DNA of 64,000 nt, taken from positions 133,857 to 197,856 of the forward strand of contig JAHEGI010000021.1 of the NCBI GenBank assembly GCA_024639785.1, given 5' to 3'. Below the pieces are notes generated by a model. The model saw only the letters and a program-made list of their open reading frames with translations, was not told where the DNA came from and searched no databases. This document shows, in pieces, positions 35,241 to 44,390 of this stretch. The DNA is from Cryomorphaceae bacterium. Its GTDB lineage: Bacteria; Bacteroidota; Bacteroidia; Flavobacteriales; Schleiferiaceae. The position numbers were made by a program, and so were the translations under genes. How positions within the stretch are numbered: the stretch's first letter is position 1; each line of letters opens with the position of its first letter.

Positions 35241-36439
35241 GACCGGTCGTTGTTTATCTATTCCTTGGGCTGAGTATGGGCCTGTTGAGCACCCTGGCCT
35301 GCACCCGGTCAGGACAAAATACATTCGAGGTACATATTGCGGTGGAGACGACGGAGCCTCTCCTCGAGGGCGATACGATGTTTATTACCGGGAACATACC
35401 CGAATTGGGCTCGTGGAACGGCCGAGGACTTCCAATGACCCGGGTGCAGCCCAATCGATGGGAGGCCCACTTTAGCCCTAAGGACTCTGCCTTTGCATAC
35501 AAACTCACCCTTGGGGATTGGTCCCGTGAAGCGGAGTTAGTCGAAGGTCTAGCATATCGTGACTTAGGTGGTTGGCATGGATTGGACACGTTGCTGCATG
35601 CCAAAACATTCGGCCCAGCGCAGCGCCATAACGATGGCCAAGTGAGCGGCTATCTTCACGTTGTCGACGCGCCGGTGGATCCAGCAGGAATCATTCCTTC
35701 TCGGAAGTTGTGGTTCTGGACGCCTTATGATCTCAAAAATACCGAGCTCGCCGGACCGATGGACTTGCTCCTTATGTCCGATGGCCAAAACTGTATTGAT
35801 CCAGCGACCAGCACCTTTGGGGTGGATTGGGCGGTGGATGAGGCCATTCTGTCCTTGATGGAAGCTGGCCGAATTCGACCCACTATGGTTGTTGCCTTAG
35901 CATGTGCCACCGAAGGCGGAAATCGTCGTCGTTTGGAATACGGCCCGGGTGAATTGGGCGAAGCCTTCACGGACTATTTGGTGCATACGGTATTGGCACA
36001 AGCCCTGGAAGACCCTAATCTGACGGAAGAAAGTCATATATACTTTGCCGGTTCGAGTATGGGGGGCGTCCTGGCCTTTCGCTTGTTGACGGAGTACCCT
36101 GGCGTGTTTGATGGAGCGCTTTCCTTTTCACCTGCTGTCTATGTAGAAACCTCTACGGGGCTTGCGGTCGATGCGATTAGCCCATGGAAAGCCAAGGGGC
36201 GACCTGCGCCTTCAGGCACCTTGTACATGGACAATGGGGGCATTGGATTGGATGCGCAGCTGCAGCCCGGGATTGATCTCCTGATGGCGGAGCTTCGTTC
36301 CATGGGATTCATGGATCAAAAAAACACCTTCAAGTGGGTTTTGGATAAAAAAGCAGATCACAGCGAAGTGGCTTGGCGTCAACGCTTCCCGGAGGCCTTC
36401 GCCTGGCTTTCCAGCGGAGGTAACGATTCTGCAGAATAA
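35237..36439 (+). CDS. Lipoprotein: CBM20-like domain plus esterase-D type alpha/beta hydrolase
   Basis: 400 residues. An N-terminal hydrophobic signal with a Cys at 22 (LLSTLAC) is followed by a starch-binding-like beta-sandwich (about 30-105; FITGNIPELGSWN is the CBM20 hallmark). From about 150 an esterase-D/Fes-type hydrolase follows, with nucleophile Ser274 in AGSSMGGVLAFR and a late His in the KADHSE segment. Probably a surface or periplasmic esterase acting on something sugar-linked. It is coupled to ppx by a four-base overlap, an unexpected partner. The substrate is unknown. Confidence 0.8.
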   Translation: MRPVVVYLFLGLSMGLLSTLACTRSGQNTFEVHIAVETTEPLLEGDTMFITGNIPELGSWNGRGLPMTRVQPNRWEAHFSPKDSAFAYKLTLGDWSREAELVEGLAYRDLGGWHGLDTLLHAKTFGPAQRHNDGQVSGYLHVVDAPVDPAGIIPSRKLWFWTPYDLKNTELAGPMDLLLMSDGQNCIDPATSTFGVDWAVDEAILSLMEAGRIRPTMVVALACATEGGNRRRLEYGPGELGEAFTDYLVHTVLAQALEDPNLTEESHIYFAGSSMGGVLAFRLLTEYPGVFDGALSFSPAVYVETSTGLAVDAISPWKAKGRPAPSGTLYMDNGGIGLDAQLQPGIDLLMAELRSMGFMDQKNTFKWVLDKKADHSEVAWRQRFPEAFAWLSSGGNDSAE

Positions 36440-36466
36440 AAAAAGCCCGCCGAAGCGGGCTTTGTT
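36437..36466. terminator. Bidirectional intrinsic terminator
   Basis: AGCCCGC / GCGGGCT stem with a CGAA loop, seven A before and TTTGTT after. The T-run is better on the minus strand (for tpx) than on the plus strand (for the polyphosphate cluster). Confidence 0.8.
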
Positions 36467-36479
36467 GGTCTGATTTCTC

Positions 36480-36977
36480 TTACAGAGCGGCCAAAACCGC
36501 CTCATAGTTAGGCTCTTGGCCCGTCTCAGAGACCTGCTCCGTGTGCGTGATTTGGCCCGAAGCATCTACCACCACCACGGCGCGGCTAAATAAGCCCGCA
36601 AACTTGCTATCTGCAAAGGTTACACCGTATTCAGCCCCAAAGGAAGGAGCTTTGAATGCAGATAAGAAGGCCACATTTTCAAGGCCTTCTGCGGCACAAA
36701 AACGCGCTCCAGCAAAAGGGAGGTCCATGCTGATGTTCAACAATTGAACGCCATCCATCGCATTGAGCTTTTCACTGAAAGCACGAACGCTCTTTTGGCA
36801 AACGCCGGTGTCGATAGAGGGAAAAATATTCAAAACGACGTGCTTGCCAGAATAATTCGACAAAGAGGCATCGCTCAAATCTTGCGATGTCAAGGTAAAA
36901 GCTGGGGCCGCGGTTCCGATTGCAGGTAGGTTGCCTACAGTGGTGCATGGGCTGCCGCCAAGTGTGATATGTGCCAT
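36480..36977 (-). CDS. tpx: Thiol peroxidase
   Basis: 165 residues, atypical 2-Cys peroxiredoxin. Peroxidatic Cys60 in SIDTGVCQKS and resolving Cys94 in ARFCAAEG, spacing as in E. coli Tpx. The ATG at 36977 (MAHITLGGSP) is the family start. It follows the ZIP transporter gene closely on the same strand (14 bases), so it may share that promoter. Confidence 0.95.
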   Translation of the reverse strand: MAHITLGGSPCTTVGNLPAIGTAAPAFTLTSQDLSDASLSNYSGKHVVLNIFPSIDTGVCQKSVRAFSEKLNAMDGVQLLNISMDLPFAGARFCAAEGLENVAFLSAFKAPSFGAEYGVTFADSKFAGLFSRAVVVVDASGQITHTEQVSETGQEPNYEAVLAAL

Positions 36978-36991
36978 AGTGTTTGTGCGTT

Positions 36992-37702
36992 TTAATGAAT
37001 GAATTGGGAAAGGCCAAATCCGGAGAGGAGACCAATAATAACGATGAGCCACAGTCCGGTTGGTAGGCGGTGGTCTTTTTGAAGTTCAAAGAGGATTGTG
37101 CTCGAAACATGAAGAAAAATACCGACGACGAGCCCGCCAATAAATCCTTCCATGCCAGGTAAATCCAAGGGTAGGAGGATGCCAAAACCTGCTCCAAGCG
37201 GTGCGGCCAAACTCATGCCAACCAAAGCAAATAGAACCTGCCGCAATGGGATGCCACATTGTCGTAACCAAAAGGCTAAGAGCGCAGCGATGGGCAGGTT
37301 GTGCACGCCCAGCGACAACGCAAAGGCCAATTGTTCCGTCTCCGGCAAGCGAAGCATGGGGACGCCCTCGACCACAGAGTGAATGAGCAAACCGATATAG
37401 GCAGGCCATGGGTTGGGGTCATGGTGGTGAATATGTCCATGTTCCAATCCTTTGGATCGGCTGTCCAAGGCGAATTGGAGAAAATAACCGAGGACGATCC
37501 ACAAACCCCACGGCAAGCTTCGATCCGGTTCGACATGCGCCAATTCTGGAATCCATAAGAAGACCGTCACGGCAAAAAGGAAGGCACCAGAAAATGCGTT
37601 GCTTTTAGCCAGCCAGGCACTAGGTATGGAGCGGAATCCCGCCATGCCTCCCAAAAAAATGGGGAGCATTAAAACGAAAATGGAAAGTAAAGACGTGGAC
37701 AT
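36992..37702 (-). CDS. ZIP family metal transporter
   Basis: 236 residues, seven to eight helices. A His-rich cytoplasmic loop (HGHIHHHD) and the metal-binding helices HSVVEGVPM and HNLPIAA are the ZIP signature. Probably imports zinc or another divalent metal. A TAACTTTG box ends four bases before the ATG and overlaps the stop codon of the upstream transporter. Confidence 0.88.
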   Translation of the reverse strand: MSTSLLSIFVLMLPIFLGGMAGFRSIPSAWLAKSNAFSGAFLFAVTVFLWIPELAHVEPDRSLPWGLWIVLGYFLQFALDSRSKGLEHGHIHHHDPNPWPAYIGLLIHSVVEGVPMLRLPETEQLAFALSLGVHNLPIAALLAFWLRQCGIPLRQVLFALVGMSLAAPLGAGFGILLPLDLPGMEGFIGGLVVGIFLHVSSTILFELQKDHRLPTGLWLIVIIGLLSGFGLSQFIH

Positions 37703-37706
37703 GCGG

Positions 37707-37714
37707 CAAAGTTA
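37707..37714 (-). promoter_or_regulatory. -7 box of the ZIP transporter gene
   Basis: TAACTTTG, four bases (CCGC) before the ATG. Its TAA is also the stop codon of the upstream TauE/SafE gene. Confidence 0.45.
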
Positions 37715-38479
37715 GGTCATCGCTTTGTAGATGGACTGCAACGCGCCAAAAAGGATGACCGCGATCAGAACCCAACGCACGTAGGGTTGGGCTTTGGGAA
37801 TTCGCACGATGTAGCGCCCGCCAATCCATGCGCCGAGGGTGGACCCTATGGCCAGAATTAACGCGGGTCGCCATGCTACCAAGCCGCTTTGGATGTAGAG
37901 AATCCCCGCTGGGACCGCCAAAACAAGGGCCATGAGGAGTTTGATCACATTGGCATCCCGGAGGCTCCATCGATCTGCAAGGACGAGTACGGAGAGCATG
38001 AGAACCCCAATACCCATTTGTATGTAGCCGCCATAAAAACCGATAAAAAAGAAGAGCAGCGCGTTCTGCCAAGGCTTGAGCGTGCGTTCAATTTCCGAAG
38101 CGGAGCCCCAGGAAGCGGGCTTCCAAAAAAGGGTCACCAACATGGAGAGCATGACAATGGCAATGGACCACTCCATTCCATCAGCCGAAATACGGCTGCC
38201 CAGCCATCCTCCGACTAAGGAACCGACTAAAGTGGGTAAAATGAGGCCCTTGCCCTTTTGCAAGAGATAGCGCTTACGAGCGCTTCGCCGAACACTGGCT
38301 ATGCTTGTGAAGGTTTGCGTGATGACCCCAACGCGATTGCTTGCATTGGCAACGGCACCATCCAGACCGCCAAACATCAGGAGACTAACGGTAATGGCGG
38401 AACCATTTCCAGCCAAGGTATTTACGATGCCGGCGATTAAGCCGCCGAGAAAAAAAAGGAGGTCCATTTCCCACGTCAT
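37712..38479 (-). CDS. Sulfite exporter TauE/SafE family protein
   Basis: 255 residues, about eight helices, TSUP family. The N-terminal repeat has GLIAGIVNTLAGNGS and ASNRVGVITQT, the second repeat GFYGGYIQMGIGVLML, the usual internal duplication. The transported anion cannot be told from sequence. The start at 38479 follows a consensus -7 box by six bases. Confidence 0.9.
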   Translation of the reverse strand: MTWEMDLLFFLGGLIAGIVNTLAGNGSAITVSLLMFGGLDGAVANASNRVGVITQTFTSIASVRRSARKRYLLQKGKGLILPTLVGSLVGGWLGSRISADGMEWSIAIVMLSMLVTLFWKPASWGSASEIERTLKPWQNALLFFFIGFYGGYIQMGIGVLMLSVLVLADRWSLRDANVIKLLMALVLAVPAGILYIQSGLVAWRPALILAIGSTLGAWIGGRYIVRIPKAQPYVRWVLIAVILFGALQSIYKAMT

Positions 38480-38485
38480 GCCCCC

Positions 38486-38493
38486 CAAAGATA
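38486..38493 (-). promoter_or_regulatory. -7 box of the TauE/SafE gene
   Basis: TATCTTTG, six bases from the ATG and 11 bases from the divergent box at 38505. Confidence 0.5.
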
Positions 38494-38504
38494 GGGGAGG
38501 GTTG

Positions 38505-38512
38505 TACCTTTG
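38505..38512 (+). promoter_or_regulatory. -7 box of the lipoprotein-rRNA methyltransferase-pfkA-priA transcript
   Basis: TACCTTTG, 18 bases before the ATG at 38531. Confidence 0.55.
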
Positions 38513-38530
38513 ATTAGATTCTTTAAGACA

Positions 38531-38911
38531 ATGAAAAAATTCGCGATTTTCTCCATTTTGGCCGGTTCTTCCTTGTTCATGGCCTGCACTCAACCCAATG
38601 TGGTGAATGCTACGCCGGAGGAACATCATGAAATCCCTTATGAGATGGCCTCTCAGTTGGATACGGTGGAGCTAGGCGAAAGCCGAGTTTATGCGATCCA
38701 TTATACGTGGGTTGGGGGCATGAAGGATACCAGCATCGTGTATTATCTGAGTTTGTATGCGGGTAAGGCTTCAGAATCGGATACCTTGTATGAATACTTG
38801 GCTGCGGGTGACACCGTCCAAGGTGATTATATTTTCAGTAGCGTGCCGGTCAGTTCGGGCACGGCAGCCTATAAAACGCATTTAGAACCCTATACCACAC
38901 ATGGCAAATAA
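38531..38911 (+). CDS. Small lipoprotein of unknown function
   Basis: 126 residues, signal MKKFAIFSILAGSSLFMAC with Cys19 as the lipid anchor. The mature domain looks beta-rich (SRVYAIHYTWVGG, SIVYYLSLYAG) and has no further cysteines. It overlaps the next gene by 11 bases. Not recognised. Confidence 0.7.
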   Translation: MKKFAIFSILAGSSLFMACTQPNVVNATPEEHHEIPYEMASQLDTVELGESRVYAIHYTWVGGMKDTSIVYYLSLYAGKASESDTLYEYLAAGDTVQGDYIFSSVPVSSGTAAYKTHLEPYTTHGK

Positions 38912-40043
38912 TCATGCCCCCGATGAGGTTTTCATCGCCAAGACCCTGATGGGCTTGGAAGACGTTCTTCGCGATGAACTTCTAAAACTCGGTGCGCGTG
39001 ACTTGACCCCGATGACTCGGGCAGTGAAATTTAAAGGGGACCTCGGCTTTCTCTACAAGGCCAACTTGTGCCTTGGTACGGCGGCACGAATTCTGCGCCC
39101 CATTAAATATATCGAAGTGAACTCCCCCGATGATTTGCTGATGGGGGTGCAAAAAATACCATGGGAAAAGTGGTTTCACCCAGACAAGACGTTTGCCGTG
39201 TACGCCTCAGGGAGCCATCCAGCCTTTTCTCATACAGGCTATGCTGCCTTGGTCGTCAAGGATGGCATCGTCGACCGCTTTCGCATCAAAACGGGCAAAA
39301 GGCCTTCGGTGGATCGTGAAAATGCCATGGTTCGAATCGAGCTCCATCTGAATAAGCGCCACTGTACCGTCAGCCTAGATGCATCGGGAGATTCCCTACA
39401 CAAACGGGGTTACCGTCAAGAAATGACCATGGCTCCTATGAGCGAAGTGTTGGCAAATGGACTCATTCGACTCACGGGATACCGCGGAGATCGCGCCTTG
39501 TATGATCCCATGTGTGGCTCCGGAACGTTGGCGATCGAAGCGGCCATCATTGCGGATCGCCTCCCCGCAGGGATTTACCGAAAGAGTTTTGGCTTCATGC
39601 ATTGGTTGGATTACGACAAGGAGTTACATGCACTCATAGAAGCGGCGGCGCTCAAGCGGATCTCCGAATCTCCGATGCCCATCTTTGCCTCAGATATTGA
39701 TCGGCGTGCCATGGATGTTGCCGAGAATAATGCGGTGTCTGCTTTGGTCGATGAGCGAATTACCTGGTCTGTGGAAGCATTTGAATCCACGCGGCCACCC
39801 GCAGAACGCGGTATCCTCGTGATTAACCCGCCCTATGGTCGTCGGCTAGAAACAGATGTTGAAGAAACGTTTAGCCGCATTGGCGCCCACCTGCGCGAAC
39901 ACTACACCGGCTGGACGGCCTGGGTGGTGGTGCCGAGTGCTGCGGCGAACAAGGCCTTGCAAATGAAAGCCGCACAACGGATTCCATTTCAAAATGGTGA
40001 TTTGGATTGCATGTGGCAACAGTTTGATATTTACGAATCATGA
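38901..40043 (+). CDS. THUMP-domain 23S rRNA guanine-N2 methyltransferase (RlmL N-terminal type)
   Basis: 380 residues. An N-terminal ferredoxin-like/THUMP region (about 10-160) is followed by a Rossmann methyltransferase with DPMCGSGTLAIEAA (SAM site) and NPPYGRRL (catalytic motif IV). It matches the RlmL N-half, which methylates G2445 of 23S rRNA; the C-terminal RlmK half is absent, as is usual in Bacteroidota. Coupled to pfkA by ATGA. Confidence 0.9.
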   Translation: MANNHAPDEVFIAKTLMGLEDVLRDELLKLGARDLTPMTRAVKFKGDLGFLYKANLCLGTAARILRPIKYIEVNSPDDLLMGVQKIPWEKWFHPDKTFAVYASGSHPAFSHTGYAALVVKDGIVDRFRIKTGKRPSVDRENAMVRIELHLNKRHCTVSLDASGDSLHKRGYRQEMTMAPMSEVLANGLIRLTGYRGDRALYDPMCGSGTLAIEAAIIADRLPAGIYRKSFGFMHWLDYDKELHALIEAAALKRISESPMPIFASDIDRRAMDVAENNAVSALVDERITWSVEAFESTRPPAERGILVINPPYGRRLETDVEETFSRIGAHLREHYTGWTAWVVVPSAAANKALQMKAAQRIPFQNGDLDCMWQQFDIYES

Positions 40044-41008
40044 AACATATAGGAGTACTAACCTCGGGAGGAGATTCTCCAGGAATGAATGCCTGCGTGC
40101 GTGCAGTGGTGCGCACGGCTACGTTGAATGGCATGGAAGTAACCGGATTTTACCGAGGCTATGAAGGTCTGATGGAGGATGACGGAGTAGCCCTGAGCCG
40201 ATACGATGTGCGGAACATCATTCACCGGGGAGGAACCTTTCTACAGACGGCACGCAGCCAAGAGTTTCGTCAACCTGAAGGGCGGAGTAAAGCCGCTCAA
40301 AACCTTCAAAACCGTGGGATCGAGGGACTCGTGGTCATCGGGGGAGATGGCTCCTTTACCGGGGCAAAATTCCTATCTGAGGAACATGGTATTTCCGTGA
40401 TGGGCTGCCCTGGAACCATTGATAATGATCTCTTCGGAACGGATTATACGATTGGATATCAAACAGCCGTGGATACCGCCGTGGAGGCGGTGGATAAAAT
40501 CCGCGATACGGCGGCCTCACACAACCGATTATTTTTTGTGGAAGTGATGGGCCGGGATGCTGGTTTTATTGCCTTGCGTACGGGGATCGCTGCCGGCGCT
40601 GAAGGAGTGCTTATTCCTGAAACCCCAACGGATATTCATCGGTTGGTGTCCTACTTGAAGACGGACTTCCAAAAGAAGCGCCGTAGTGGCATTATCATCG
40701 TTGCCGAAGGGGATGATGGAGGAGGTGCCTACGATGTGGCCCAAAAGGTTCAGGCTGAATTTCCAGACTGGGAAACGAAAGTGACGGTGCTGGGCCATAC
40801 CCAACGCGGGGGCAAGCCAAATGCGTTTGACCGTATCCTGGCCAGCCGGATGGGGCATGCGGCAGTGCTGGCCTTAATGGAAGGCCGCAGTCGCGAAATG
40901 GTTGGCGTCCAAGGGAATCAGATTGCCTATGTTTCCCTCGAGCAAGCCATCAAGCACCATGCAACCATTTCGCCTTACTTGTTGGAATTGGTAGACGCCC
41001 TATCCTAA
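40040..41008 (+). CDS. pfkA: 6-phosphofructokinase, ATP type
   Basis: 322 residues. GGDSPGMNACVRA, GGDGSFTGA (the Gly favouring ATP over pyrophosphate), PGTIDNDLFGTDYTIG with the catalytic Asp, and GRDAGFIAL for the substrate site. Standard bacterial length. It lies between an rRNA methyltransferase and priA with no functional link apparent. Confidence 0.96.
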   Translation: MKHIGVLTSGGDSPGMNACVRAVVRTATLNGMEVTGFYRGYEGLMEDDGVALSRYDVRNIIHRGGTFLQTARSQEFRQPEGRSKAAQNLQNRGIEGLVVIGGDGSFTGAKFLSEEHGISVMGCPGTIDNDLFGTDYTIGYQTAVDTAVEAVDKIRDTAASHNRLFFVEVMGRDAGFIALRTGIAAGAEGVLIPETPTDIHRLVSYLKTDFQKKRRSGIIIVAEGDDGGGAYDVAQKVQAEFPDWETKVTVLGHTQRGGKPNAFDRILASRMGHAAVLALMEGRSREMVGVQGNQIAYVSLEQAIKHHATISPYLLELVDALS

Positions 41009-41014
41009 TTCCGA

Positions 41015-43285
41015 ATGTGGGTTGAAGTAATTCTCCCCGTTCCCGTCCATAGCACGTTTACTTATGCGTGGGACGCGGAGAGTCTCCCGGCTCCGGGCAT
41101 GCGTGTACATGTCCCTTTTGGCAGACAGCGCTGCCTGATGGGCGTCGTTCGTTCTGTGTTGCTGGAAGCCCCAACCCATGAGGTTAAAGGCATTCTCCGT
41201 GCGCTCGATACGCATCCGCGAATTCAACGTCAGCAACTCAGTCTTTGGGATTGGATGTCGGATTATTATGCGTGCAGCCTCGGGGAAGTCATGCAAGCGG
41301 CCTTACCTCATTTTTTTAAATTAGAAGAAGATGCAGAAGGGCCATTTACCATTTCGGACGGGGCCATGGCGCATTGGCGATGGATCGGGCGTCAGAGTGA
41401 CCAAGGTCAAATTTCCGCGGCTTTTGAACAGCTGAGTCGAGCAACTAAGCAGTCGGAGGCCTTACTACAATATTTTCAAGTGGCTCTTCGACTGCCGCAA
41501 GAAGAAGGGGATTTCTATCCCTGGGTAGCCCAAAACTCGCTTCTCGAAGAGGATGGCATGGACGCCTCAAGTCTTCGTGCCCTCCAAAAAAAAGGCTTCC
41601 TTGAAAAGACCCTACGGATGGAGTCTGAAGCCCATTGGCCCAATACGGAGGCCGATTTGGCTGCGTTGTCTTCGGCCCAAAGTAGGGCCCTAGCCGAGAT
41701 TCGCGAAGGAATGGAAGAAGGGAAGCCTGTACTTCTCCGGGGCATGACGGGGAGTGGGAAAACAGAATTGTATGTGCATTTGGCGGCCCAAGCCATGGAC
41801 TTGGGTCAGCACACCTTGTTATTGGTCCCCGAAATCGCCCTGACTGCTCAGTTATATCGACGTTTAGATCGATCACTAGGTCGAGGTCGTCTGCTCGTCT
41901 ATCATAGCCAAGTGTCCGATGGTCAACGTCGAGATGTTTGGGAGGCGATGCTGCGTCCAGATAGTGCGCCCAGGTTGATACTGGCAGCCCGATCTGGCTT
42001 GTTTTTGCCAATGGAACGCGTGGGGTGCATTATCGTCGATGAAGAGCATGAAACGAGCTATAAGCAGCAGGATCCCGCGCCACGCTATCACGGACGGGAT
42101 GTGGCTGTCTGGCTCGCTCATCAAATTGGGGCGGCATTGGTTTTGGGCTCCGCCACCCCCAGTTTAGAGTCTTATCAGAATGCGAGACAAGGAAAATATT
42201 TAGAGGTTGTTCTAAATCAACGCTTTGGAATTGCTCAAGCGCCAGCTATTGAAATGCTCTCCTTGGTCAAATATCAGGCGCTTCAGCAGATGGAGGGCCC
42301 TTTTACACGGCCTGCATTAGAGGCCATTGCCGAGGCCGTGGGCGAGAAGAAACAAGCCTTGGTTTTTCAAAACCGCCGGGGGTATTCTCCTTTTTTGACC
42401 TGCATGGCCTGCGGATGGACGGAGCCTTGTACGGATTGCGATGTGGCCGTGACGTATCATAAAACATCCAAAAGTCTTCATTGCCATTACTGTGGCCAAT
42501 CTCGCGAACCAAGCCCCCATTGTCCTTCTTGTGGGAAGTCGGCATGGCAATGGCGCGGACTGGGAACAGAACGCGTAGAGGAGCATGTGGAGGAGCTTTT
42601 TCCGGAAGCACGCATTCTGCGGATTGACTCGGATAGCACGCGCAAAAGAGCCGCCATGAGTCAATTCGTAGATTGGCTTGAACACGGAGAGGTTGATATC
42701 GTGGTAGGTACGCAGATGATTGGGAAAGGGCTTGATCTGAGTGGCTTAGATGTCGCCGTAGTACTGAACGCAGATAACGCCCTCCAGTTACCTGATTTTA
42801 GGGCACATGAGCGTGCATTTCAGCTCTTCACTCAAGTAGCTGGTCGGACTGGACGTCGCGATCTCCCGGGCAAAGTCCTCATTCAAACAGCGACTCCTGA
42901 GCATCCTGTTTTGCTCGCTGTACAACAGGGCGACTACGTGCCGATGGCGGAATCCCTTTTGGCCGATCGAAAAACACATCATTATCCTCCCTATGTTCGG
43001 ATGATCCGCGTCGAGGTGCGACACCGAAGGGAGTATGTGGCTCAGCAAGCGGCCCATTTTCTAGCAGGACAACTGAATGCGGCTTTAGGTGGTGGGGTAT
43101 TAGGTCCCGATGCGCCGAGTGTGGCTCGAATAAAAAATGTGTATCTCCAACACCTGTGGTTGAAGTTGCCCGCAGATCGAAGCCTTTCGGTCATCAAAAA
43201 GCGCCTGCGGCAAACGGCAGATCAACTGTCGTTTCACCCAGATTTTAAGTCAGTAAAGCTTGTGTTGGATGTAGATCCGGCTTAG
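41015..43285 (+). CDS. priA: Primosomal protein N' (replication restart helicase)
   Basis: 756 residues. N-terminal 3'-end-binding domain (opening WVEVILPVPVHSTFTYAW), Walker A GMTGSGKTELY, DEEH box in IIVDEEHETSYK, paired zinc-binding cysteines (CMACGWTEPCTDC, CHYC, CPSC) and helicase motifs QMIGKGLD and QVAGRTGR. It restarts stalled replication forks. Six bases after pfkA. Confidence 0.96.
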   Translation: MWVEVILPVPVHSTFTYAWDAESLPAPGMRVHVPFGRQRCLMGVVRSVLLEAPTHEVKGILRALDTHPRIQRQQLSLWDWMSDYYACSLGEVMQAALPHFFKLEEDAEGPFTISDGAMAHWRWIGRQSDQGQISAAFEQLSRATKQSEALLQYFQVALRLPQEEGDFYPWVAQNSLLEEDGMDASSLRALQKKGFLEKTLRMESEAHWPNTEADLAALSSAQSRALAEIREGMEEGKPVLLRGMTGSGKTELYVHLAAQAMDLGQHTLLLVPEIALTAQLYRRLDRSLGRGRLLVYHSQVSDGQRRDVWEAMLRPDSAPRLILAARSGLFLPMERVGCIIVDEEHETSYKQQDPAPRYHGRDVAVWLAHQIGAALVLGSATPSLESYQNARQGKYLEVVLNQRFGIAQAPAIEMLSLVKYQALQQMEGPFTRPALEAIAEAVGEKKQALVFQNRRGYSPFLTCMACGWTEPCTDCDVAVTYHKTSKSLHCHYCGQSREPSPHCPSCGKSAWQWRGLGTERVEEHVEELFPEARILRIDSDSTRKRAAMSQFVDWLEHGEVDIVVGTQMIGKGLDLSGLDVAVVLNADNALQLPDFRAHERAFQLFTQVAGRTGRRDLPGKVLIQTATPEHPVLLAVQQGDYVPMAESLLADRKTHHYPPYVRMIRVEVRHRREYVAQQAAHFLAGQLNAALGGGVLGPDAPSVARIKNVYLQHLWLKLPADRSLSVIKKRLRQTADQLSFHPDFKSVKLVLDVDPA

Positions 43286-43304
43286 AGCGGACTGACCCGG
43301 CGTC

Positions 43305-44321
43305 TTAGTCTCCGTAAATCCCAACAAAGCGATGTATTTCCTTGGAATTTCCTTTGAGTTGGCCTTTGGCGCCTCGATACATACCGGGTGAATTAAATTG
43401 AAGTACCGCCTGCCCTTGTGCATTGATCCCAATCAAACCGCCCTGGCCCGCATTGGCATTCAGTACATTGAATAACACATCATGCGCAGCATCCGCCAAA
43501 GTCTGATCTCCAAATTGCATGCGGGCATTAACTTGATAGGCCACCGCCTCGCGAATGAAATACTCGCCATGGCCCGTGCAGGAAATGGCTGAACCTTGGT
43601 CATCGGCATAGGTTCCTGCGCCCAAGACAGGGACATCCCCTACACGTCCCCATTGCTTTCCCATCATGCCGCCCGTCGAAGTGCCTGCAGCGAGGTGCCC
43701 TTCGCGGTCACGCAAAACCACACCAACCGTACCTCGTTTGTGCTGCTCTGCCCAGCGGGCATATTGGGCATGGCGACGATGGGTTAAAAAAGTATCGTTA
43801 TCGACCAAGTTCATTCCGCGCTCAACGGCAAAGGCCTCCGCGCCATTTCCTATTAAAAAGACATGATCACTATGCATCATGACCTCCCGGGCGAGCGCTG
43901 CTGGGTGAAGGATGTGCCGCAATCCGGCTACGGCTCCTGCGTGTTTCGTTTCACCATCCATGACGGAAGCGTCCAATTCAGCAATACCTTCCGAGGTAAC
44001 CACAGCGCCAATACCCGCATTAAAGAGGCTATCCGATTCGAGCATTCCAAGTACGCGCACCACCACATCCATTCGATCCTCCCCGCGCTCTAAAGCCGCA
44101 TAGCCTGAATCTAGCACCCGCTCCAAAGAGGATCGGACGAGTGCCTCCATCTCGGGACTCATGTTTTCCCGGGTGATGACCCCCGCACCGCCATGGATGA
44201 CAATTGCCGGGCCGTCAAATTCAAAATCAGGGGCATGCGCCGGTTGTCTTTGATACCAAGAATACGAGGCGATGGCCAAGACAATAAGCGCTGAGGCCCA
44301 CCAGGGGAGATGTCGTTTCAT
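43305..44321 (-). CDS. Isoaspartyl peptidase / L-asparaginase, membrane-anchored
   Basis: 338 residues, Ntn-hydrolase. The precursor cleaves itself before Thr198 (KRGTVGVV), which becomes the catalytic N-terminus; GTSTGG and GHGE are further family motifs, and FDGPAIVIHGGAG starts the alpha chain. An N-terminal hydrophobic anchor (about residues 7-21) predicts export to the periplasm, whereas many relatives are cytosolic. Box TACTTTAG ends four bases before the ATG. Confidence 0.9.
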   Translation of the reverse strand: MKRHLPWWASALIVLAIASYSWYQRQPAHAPDFEFDGPAIVIHGGAGVITRENMSPEMEALVRSSLERVLDSGYAALERGEDRMDVVVRVLGMLESDSLFNAGIGAVVTSEGIAELDASVMDGETKHAGAVAGLRHILHPAALAREVMMHSDHVFLIGNGAEAFAVERGMNLVDNDTFLTHRRHAQYARWAEQHKRGTVGVVLRDREGHLAAGTSTGGMMGKQWGRVGDVPVLGAGTYADDQGSAISCTGHGEYFIREAVAYQVNARMQFGDQTLADAAHDVLFNVLNANAGQGGLIGINAQGQAVLQFNSPGMYRGAKGQLKGNSKEIHRFVGIYGD

Positions 44322-44325
44322 TATC

Positions 44326-44333
44326 CTAAAGTA
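44326..44333 (-). promoter_or_regulatory. -7-like box of the isoaspartyl peptidase gene
   Basis: TACTTTAG, a one-base variant of TAnnTTTG, four bases from the ATG. A hairpin ACCGCC...GGCGGT (44332-44351) overlaps its upstream edge. Confidence 0.4.
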
Positions 44334-44390
44334 CCGCCTTTTCGATGGCGGTCGATCAGAAGCCTCCTGTTACGGAGTTCACTGTAGGGC

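Noticed and set aside
37889-38218. Open frames antisense to the TauE/SafE gene
   Set aside because: Composition and lack of start signals mark them as mirror frames of a clearly real membrane protein gene.
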